Source of the DNA: Betaproteobacteria bacterium UBA5216
GTDB taxonomy: Bacteria > Pseudomonadota > Gammaproteobacteria > Burkholderiales > SG8-41
Direction: 5' to 3'
Assembly: GCA_002412495.1 (NCBI GenBank)
Contig: DHVE01000128.1
Coordinates: 26,123 to 90,122, forward strand
DNA length: 64,000 nucleotides
A model generated the notes under the pieces. That model searched no databases and was not told where the DNA came from. It worked only from the letters and a program-made list of their open reading frames with translations. Below are positions 61,281-64,000 of this stretch, piece by piece (positions within the stretch are counted from its first letter, which is position 1; the number at the start of each line of letters is the position of its first letter). The position numbers and the translations under genes were made by a program.

Positions 61281-62702
61281 TTAGTTATCCCGCGCAAGCC
61301 ACCCCGGCGCGGCCGCGTAGGTGCTCATGATCTCGCGAGGGCGTGCATCACCATCCAGCGCCGCCACCAGGTCCAGCACTTTATTCAGTGTCGCGTCAGG
61401 CAACGCATCGGCCACGGTGTCTTTAAACAATGCGGACAACTCATCCCAGCTCATGCGCCGGTGCGGGCTGCCGCGCGGATGCGGTTCACGCGCCTCCAGC
61501 GTTTTGCCATCTGCAAGTTTGATCGTCACGCGCGACGGCACCTCTTCGGTATTGGTGCCCGCCTCGATTTCCGCGTCGAGCACGCAGCGCACGCGATTGG
61601 ACAACGCGCGCACGGCCTTGTCGGCCAACGCCACTTCGTAATCCTCGCGTCGCAGCGCGGCTTGCGCACCGCGCGTGCGCCCGAGCGACAGCGCCATCGC
61701 GAGGCTGAACGGGATGGAGAGTTGCGCCGCTTGTAAATCCGGCGGATCCAGTTGCGTGAGCCGGCCTTGCACCACCTTGGGGATGCCGACTTCGAGATCG
61801 GTGATTTGATCCGGCGTGAGTTTGTTTTCGAACCCCAGTCGCAGACCCGCATCCGCCGTCGCCTGCAAGCGCCCCGCGCCCGCGTGAATTTTCGTGCTGA
61901 CTTCCATCAGCCGAAAGCCGCGGCCCAGATCGCCGGTGACTTTTTCGGGACGCGCATCGCCCGAAAACGCCCGGAAAAATCCCGCCTCGCCTTCCAGAAT
62001 ATCGCGCGGCCCCCAGATGCCCGCCTGCGTGAGCAATGCCGCCATCACGCCCGACTCCGCACCGCGCGCACCATTGAGCCGCTTGGTCACGCCGCCCGAG
62101 TGATAAAACTGCGCCAGCCCGCCCGCATATGCGCCCGCCGCGCCCAAGGCGCCCGCCATATCGGTGGCGTTGAAGTTCAGCAACTTGCCCGCTGCCAGCG
62201 CCGCACCCATCGCGCCGCAGGTGGGTGTTGCCATGAATCCGCGTTGAAACAGCGCGGGCTGCGTGGCGAGGCCGATGCGCAGCGACGCCTCATATCCGAT
62301 GATCGCGGCTTCCAGTGCCGCGCGACCCGTCGAATTTTCCCGTTCGGCCATGGCCAGCACCGCCGGCAGTATCGAGGCCCCCGCGTGATGCATCGATCCC
62401 ACGTGCGTGTCGTCGAGATCGCAGGCGTGCGCATACGCGCCGTTCACGAACGCAGCGCGCGCGGCATCGATGCGGCTGCCGCACAGCAAGAGACTGCTCT
62501 CCGCCTTGCCGCCGAGCTGCAGCGCAAGCTGGCGCGTTGAACGGCTCCACGGCAAACGCGCGCCGACGGCCGTAACGCGCAGAAAATCCAGCACCAGCGC
62601 CTTCATGCGCTGCACCACCTCGTCGGGGGCGTCTTCAAGACGGAAACCGGCGGCCCACTCGGCCAGTACGGCTGTGGTGCCCTTGTTGATTGCTGCTGAC
62701 AT
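61281..62702 (-). CDS. MmgE/PrpD-family protein
   Basis: 473 aa from the ATG at 62702, with AAGGAG 11 bases upstream; a TTG at 62723 is less likely. Family pattern: long helical N-terminal domain with GAYAHACDLDDTHVGSMHHAGASILPAVLA, then a smaller C-terminal domain. Members include 2-methylcitrate dehydratase and cis-aconitate decarboxylase. Conserved Asp/His in DDTH are part of the active site. The reaction here is unknown. Confidence 0.88.
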   Translation of the reverse strand: MSAAINKGTTAVLAEWAAGFRLEDAPDEVVQRMKALVLDFLRVTAVGARLPWSRSTRQLALQLGGKAESSLLLCGSRIDAARAAFVNGAYAHACDLDDTHVGSMHHAGASILPAVLAMAERENSTGRAALEAAIIGYEASLRIGLATQPALFQRGFMATPTCGAMGAALAAGKLLNFNATDMAGALGAAGAYAGGLAQFYHSGGVTKRLNGARGAESGVMAALLTQAGIWGPRDILEGEAGFFRAFSGDARPEKVTGDLGRGFRLMEVSTKIHAGAGRLQATADAGLRLGFENKLTPDQITDLEVGIPKVVQGRLTQLDPPDLQAAQLSIPFSLAMALSLGRTRGAQAALRREDYEVALADKAVRALSNRVRCVLDAEIEAGTNTEEVPSRVTIKLADGKTLEAREPHPRGSPHRRMSWDELSALFKDTVADALPDATLNKVLDLVAALDGDARPREIMSTYAAAPGWLARDN

Positions 62703-62936
62703 GTGCGCTGTTACTCCTTGCAAGGATCATGAGAGAGGGGTTGCTATTATAGTGCGCCGTGTACGCGTACCGATTCCGCGTTCGCTATCCATGGATGCGG
62801 CAAAGTATCGTCGCTTCGACTAAACACCGCACGCTCGGCGCCGCTGTTGTCGCGAAGTCGCCACCCGGCAGGCACACGATGCTCGTAACGGTTGCTGGGG
62901 CGCAGGCCATCAACCGCACATGCCTTTATAGCTGTT

Positions 62937-62993
62937 TGCTATCATTAATAATGAGTGCTATCGTACCGTTGTCAATTTTATGGAGTGATAGCA
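62937..62993 (+). promoter_or_regulatory. Operator-like repeats of the fitAB-type locus
   Basis: TGCTATCA (62937-62944), TGCTATCG (62956-62963) and the inverted TGATAGCA (62986-62993) surround the ribosome site GGAG and end directly at the antitoxin ATG (62994). These half-sites match, as I remember it, the inverted repeat bound by FitA of the gonococcal FitAB system. Autoregulation by the antitoxin is expected. Confidence 0.6.
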
Positions 62994-63230
62994 ATGGCGG
63001 CCGTGACCATCAGAAATTTGCCGGATGAAACCCTGCGCGCCCTCAAGAAACGCGCTGAACAGTGTGGACGCAGCACAGAAGCTGAAATGCGCGTGATCCT
63101 GCAGAACGCGGTGCGCCCGCAGCGCGGCATGGGAACGGTGTTGGCGGAAATCGGCCGAAAACATGGCGGCGTTGAATTCCCGAAGACACGCAGGCGTAGC
63201 CTTGTGCGACCGGTGAACCTTGAATCATGA
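62994..63230 (+). CDS. FitA/VapB-like ribbon-helix-helix antitoxin
   Basis: 78 aa. The N-terminus VTIRNLPDETLRALKKRAEQCGRSTEAEMRVIL is a ribbon-helix-helix DNA-binding domain of the FitA type. The C-terminal part (MGTVLAEIGRKHGGVEFPKTRRRSLVRPVNLES) would wrap the toxin. ATG chosen for the GGAG at 8 bases and homology; it overlaps the toxin start by 4 bp (ATGA). Confidence 0.88.
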   Translation: MAAVTIRNLPDETLRALKKRAEQCGRSTEAEMRVILQNAVRPQRGMGTVLAEIGRKHGGVEFPKTRRRSLVRPVNLES

Positions 63231-63646
63231 TTATTCTGGATACAAATCTTGTCTCCGAACCCCTCAAACCGAAACCTGATGCAGCGGTATTGGCGTGGCT
63301 GGATCGGCAAGCGCCGGAAACGCTCTACCTCACCACGATAACCCTGGCCGAGCTACAAGCGGGCATCGAAACATTACCCGCGGGGAAACGCCGCGCGGCG
63401 TTACAGGCGGCGGCGACCGAATTGGTTGCCCAGTTTGAGGGGCGCGTTTTGTCGTTCGATCAGAACAGTGCGCACGCTTTTGGGCGCGTGTACGCGGGCA
63501 CGCAAGCAGCAGGCAATCCGATCCACTTTGGCGATTGCGCAATCGCGGCAATCGCCGTGAGGCACAGCTTCGTGTTGGCGACACGCAATGTGCGGGACTA
63601 TAAGGGCGCGGGCATTGAACTGATTAACCCTTGGAACGCGCCTTAA
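63227..63646 (+). CDS. FitB/VapC-type PIN-domain ribonuclease toxin
   Basis: 139 aa. PIN acidic residues are D5 (ILDTN), E42 (TLAELQAG), D103 (HFGDCAIAAIA) and N121/D124 (TRNVRDYKG). Such toxins cut RNA when the antitoxin is lost. It is translationally coupled to the antitoxin. The pair is complete and looks functional. Confidence 0.9.
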   Translation: MIILDTNLVSEPLKPKPDAAVLAWLDRQAPETLYLTTITLAELQAGIETLPAGKRRAALQAAATELVAQFEGRVLSFDQNSAHAFGRVYAGTQAAGNPIHFGDCAIAAIAVRHSFVLATRNVRDYKGAGIELINPWNAP

Positions 63647-63679
63647 TCTTGAATTCGCTAAACCAAGACGTTCTCTTAC

Positions 63680-63873
63680 GTCGCATCGCTGTAGGTCGTC
63701 CATTTTCTTGCGGAACGCGACCACGGCGCGGTAATCGTCCTCTTCCTGCAGCCGATCTAGTATCAACTCGCGCAACATCGCGTCCGGCGATACTTTCGCG
63801 CGACGCGCACCAACGCCTTCTTCAAGTCGGCGTCGAGTGTCTGTAGATACTGATGTTCAGTGGGTTCGCCCAT
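63680..63873 (-). pseudogene. Frameshifted small antitoxin-like gene
   Basis: From the ATG at 63873 one frame reads MGEPTEHQYLQTLDADLKKALVRVARK and stops soon after (about 63763). A neighbouring frame continues KVSPDAMLRELILDRLQEEDDYRAVVAFRKKM. Together they resemble a small antitoxin-like helical protein. A single missing base near 63797-63801 (minus strand CGAAAGTATCG) would explain the break. The end is uncertain, because the second frame then runs into the toxin gene region. No toxin is attached to it. Confidence 0.4.
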
Positions 63874-63910
63874 GGGTATCCAGCATAACATTCAACGGCT
63901 TACCGCCCAG

Positions 63911-63947
63911 AAAATGAAAAGGGGCTACGCCGTAACGTAACCCCTTG
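63911..63947 (-). terminator. Terminator downstream of the tRNA
   Basis: On the minus strand AAGGGG-TTACG...CGTA-GCCCCTT forms a stem followed by TTTTCATTTT. It lies 20 bp beyond the tRNA 3' end, as expected for its transcript. Confidence 0.6.
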
Positions 63948-63966
63948 ATGCTACAGACACTAAATC

Positions 63967-64000
63967 TGGTAGGCGGTGCGAGATTCGAACTCGCGACCAA
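63967..64000 (-). tRNA. tRNA 3' end (partial, runs off right edge)
   Basis: On the minus strand the last 34 bp read TTGGTC, then the T-arm GCGAG-TTCGAAT-CTCGC (63978-63994), acceptor strand ACCGCCT, discriminator A and encoded CCA (63967-63969). The amino acid cannot be assigned, because the anticodon arm is outside the window. Confidence 0.8.

Noticed and set aside
63631..63846. 71-codon plus-strand frame after the toxin
   Set aside because: No homology or ribosome site is seen, and it is opposite the frameshifted antitoxin-like sequence, which explains the region better.

Overview
The window looks like a chromosomal segment of a GC-rich betaproteobacterium, most likely Burkholderiales. The reasons are the large set of Bug/TctC periplasmic solute receptors, the rsmI-lpoA-yraN-diaA-dolP cluster next to rnpB, the birA-coaX-SPOR gene order, and the rpsP-rimM-trmD-rplS operon. 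All family names below come from reading translated sequences; no database search was run.

Layout. 1-8.6 kb is housekeeping: the 5' half of RNase P RNA, chaC, pyrC, rsmI, then a divergent envelope/replication cluster (lpoA-like, yraN, diaA, a BON-domain lipoprotein, a heptose-1-phosphate adenylyltransferase), and birA-coaX-SPOR on the minus strand. 8.7-14.6 kb holds a Bug receptor, a Bug relic, a Sel1-repeat protein, and a two-component set (NarL-type regulator, PQ-loop protein, small membrane protein, hybrid kinase). A shared bipartite DNA site lies near both ends of that set. 14.8-44.1 kb is a long catabolic region of short operons. It contains a CoA-transferase, an HMG-CoA-lyase-like enzyme, a LeuCD-type hydratase, a TauD-type dioxygenase, three CitE-like proteins, an HpaI-type aldolase, an amidohydrolase, two FMN hydroxy-acid oxidases, and various dehydrogenases. 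Nine Bug receptor genes are scattered through it, one of them frameshifted. 44.3-56.8 kb is a minus-strand run encoding a metallo-hydrolase, an Ldh2-type dehydrogenase, an isocitrate-lyase/PEP-mutase-type lyase, a fumarate-reductase-like flavoprotein, a two-subunit class I fumarase or tartrate dehydratase, a Bug receptor, an SdhB and two membrane anchors, a ThDP enzyme, and a two-subunit UxaA/SuyAB-type lyase. 56.9-59.1 kb is the rplS-trmD-rimM-rpsP operon. 59.3-64 kb has a nitroreductase, a ketopantoate-reductase-like enzyme with an MmgE/PrpD protein, a FitAB/VapBC-type toxin-antitoxin pair with operator-like repeats, a broken antitoxin gene, and the 3' end of a tRNA at the right edge.

How the parts may work together. 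The catabolic region reads as many small uptake-and-degradation modules for carboxylic and hydroxy acids. Each receptor would catch a carboxylate, and a neighbouring CoA-transferase, lyase, hydratase or oxidase would feed it toward acetyl-CoA, pyruvate or C4 dicarboxylates. No TctA or TctB membrane partner is present here.

Most notable points. (1) A Tat-targeted FMN alpha-hydroxy-acid oxidase homologue carries a CxxCH haem-c motif inside its variable loop, so it may be a periplasmic flavocytochrome c that oxidises hydroxy acids. (2) A parallel 'SDH - fumarase - lyase' cluster may act on substituted C4 dicarboxylates, and its flavoprotein has Cys where the FAD-linking His normally sits. (3) A secreted protein is built from about eleven G(N/D)D-Y repeats. 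(4) A conserved bipartite site is shared across the two-component locus. (5) A palindromic repeat appears to be translated into the front of a receptor signal peptide.
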